Source of the DNA: JBAROU01 sp049642385
GTDB lineage: Bacteria > Chloroflexota > Dehalococcoidia > DSTF01 > RBG-16-68-14
Direction: 5' to 3'
Length of the DNA: 6,198 bases
Assembly (NCBI GenBank): GCA_049642385.1
Contig: JBAROU010000161.1
Span: forward strand, 1 to 6,198
Position 1 is the stretch's first letter; each line of letters begins with the position of its first letter. Shown one piece after another: positions 5,555-6,198 of the stretch. The position numbers were made by a program, and so were the translations under genes. The notes under the pieces were generated by a model that worked only from the letters and a program-made list of their open reading frames with translations, was not told the DNA's origin and did no database searches.

Positions 5555-6198
5555 ATGACCCGCACTATTGTCTACCTGCTCGTAGCCGGCGCGGTTGGCG
5601 CCGGCGTGGCGTTCTGGTTCTTCCGCGATTCATCGTCAAGCACTGTCCCTCCGACGCTACAGGAGCTAGAGGCAACCACGGAGGCGGACGCGGCGAAGGG
5701 CCGCTTCGAGGGCGTGTTGGGAGATTTCCTTGTGTTGGATCCGAGCGGGCCGCGGACGGAAGAGGCCGCTGTCTTCCGCTGCCCGGATGGCGCAAAGTAC
5801 AAGTACGAGACGGATCAAGCTGTGCTGCGACAGCACGAGCTGTGGTCGCCTGCGTTCGGGCCGCACGGCCTCGGCTTCGGCTGCCCGGGAGAGGGGCTCC
5901 GGTTCATCAACAACGCCGGCCGGGATGAAGGCGGCGGTCGCGTGCAGCTCCTGAGAGTCTACGTAAAGACCCTCCCGTTTCCCATGGTCAGCATGAGCGA
6001 CGCCCCGCGAGACCGCTTGGAGCTGATCGAGGTCGAGGGGCATCCCGCGCTCATCGAGCGCCCCCTAGCAGCAGTAGCCTCGTTCACCTACCTGACGGTC
6101 ATCGAGCGCGGCCCGGAAGGGGGCTTGCCGGGGATCGTCGTGCGCGTGGGATTGGCGCCGTCATCCGAGGAGGCGATCGCCCTAGCGGAGGCGCTGAT
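5555..6198 (+). CDS. Unrecognised membrane-anchored protein, C-terminus beyond window edge
   Basis: The frame is open for 214 codons from ATG 5555 to the window end. AGGAGA at 5544-5549 lies 5 nt before the start, which supports this choice. Residues 5-23 (IVYLLVAGAVGAGVAFWFF) form one hydrophobic segment after a short MTRT start, so it is either a membrane anchor or an uncleaved signal; no lipobox cysteine follows it. Residues 24-45 are Ser/Thr/Pro/Glu-rich and look like a linker. The rest (46-214) appears to be a soluble domain, probably outside the membrane, with two cysteines (Cys76 in VFRCPDGA, Cys110 in GFGCPGEG) that could form a disulfide. The visible end, ASFTYLTVIERG...SSEEAIALAEAL, resembles the final strand-helix of DUF4367-like extracytoplasmic domains, but this is a weak impression. 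Third-codon GC is high, as in neighbouring genes, supporting real coding. I do not know its function. Confidence 0.75.
   Translation, partial: MTRTIVYLLVAGAVGAGVAFWFFRDSSSSTVPPTLQELEATTEADAAKGRFEGVLGDFLVLDPSGPRTEEAAVFRCPDGAKYKYETDQAVLRQHELWSPAFGPHGLGFGCPGEGLRFINNAGRDEGGGRVQLLRVYVKTLPFPMVSMSDAPRDRLELIEVEGHPALIERPLAAVASFTYLTVIERGPEGGLPGIVVRVGLAPSSEEAIALAEAL

Noticed and set aside
5407..5928. Plus-strand 173-codon open frame overlapping the last gene
   Set aside because: Most of it is an Arg/Gly-rich out-of-frame reading of the gene starting at 5555, which has the better ribosome-binding site and a membrane segment.

Overview
The window is a 6.2 kb piece of GC-rich bacterial chromosome with two divergent gene blocks. 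There are no mobile elements, CRISPR arrays or RNA genes that I can recognise. The high GC content, the CIRCE-controlled hrcA-grpE pair and the short dispersed-type palindromes between genes would fit a Chloroflexota-like (for example Dehalococcoidia-like) or other Gram-positive-related lineage. This placement is inference and rests on no phylogenetic marker.

Left block (minus strand, 1-1590): a class I heat-shock operon. A sigma-70-type promoter (TTGACA, 18 bp, TACGAT with an extended TGC) runs into a perfect CIRCE operator, then hrcA (the repressor that binds CIRCE), then grpE (the nucleotide exchange factor of DnaK). grpE starts at GTG 447 and runs off the left edge; dnaK and dnaJ probably follow outside the window.

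Divergent intergenic region (1591-1866): no gene, several small GC-rich inverted repeats, a pair of TGAGCTTG direct repeats 20 bp apart inside a CATCCTGAG...GAAGGAT-type element, and an extended -10 promoter (TGCTATACT) for the right block.

Right block (plus strand, 1867-5291): a compact run of four genes. These are fabH (ketoacyl-ACP synthase III, starting at TTG 1867), a HIT-family nucleotide hydrolase/transferase starting 5 nt after fabH, a FabF-type ketosynthase homologue overlapping it by ATGA, and a small metallo-beta-lactamase-fold hydrolase 22 nt further on. The most notable point is that the FabF-like protein is full length and well preserved, yet the catalytic Cys is Gly165 and the first catalytic His is Tyr302, while Lys335 and His340 remain. 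It therefore resembles a chain-length-factor-type or otherwise non-condensing paralogue.

Right end (5292-6198): about 260 bp without a supportable gene, including a strong palindrome (GGGCGACCT/AGGTCGCCC) that may end the operon. After it comes the start of an unrecognised protein with an N-terminal membrane anchor, cut by the window end.
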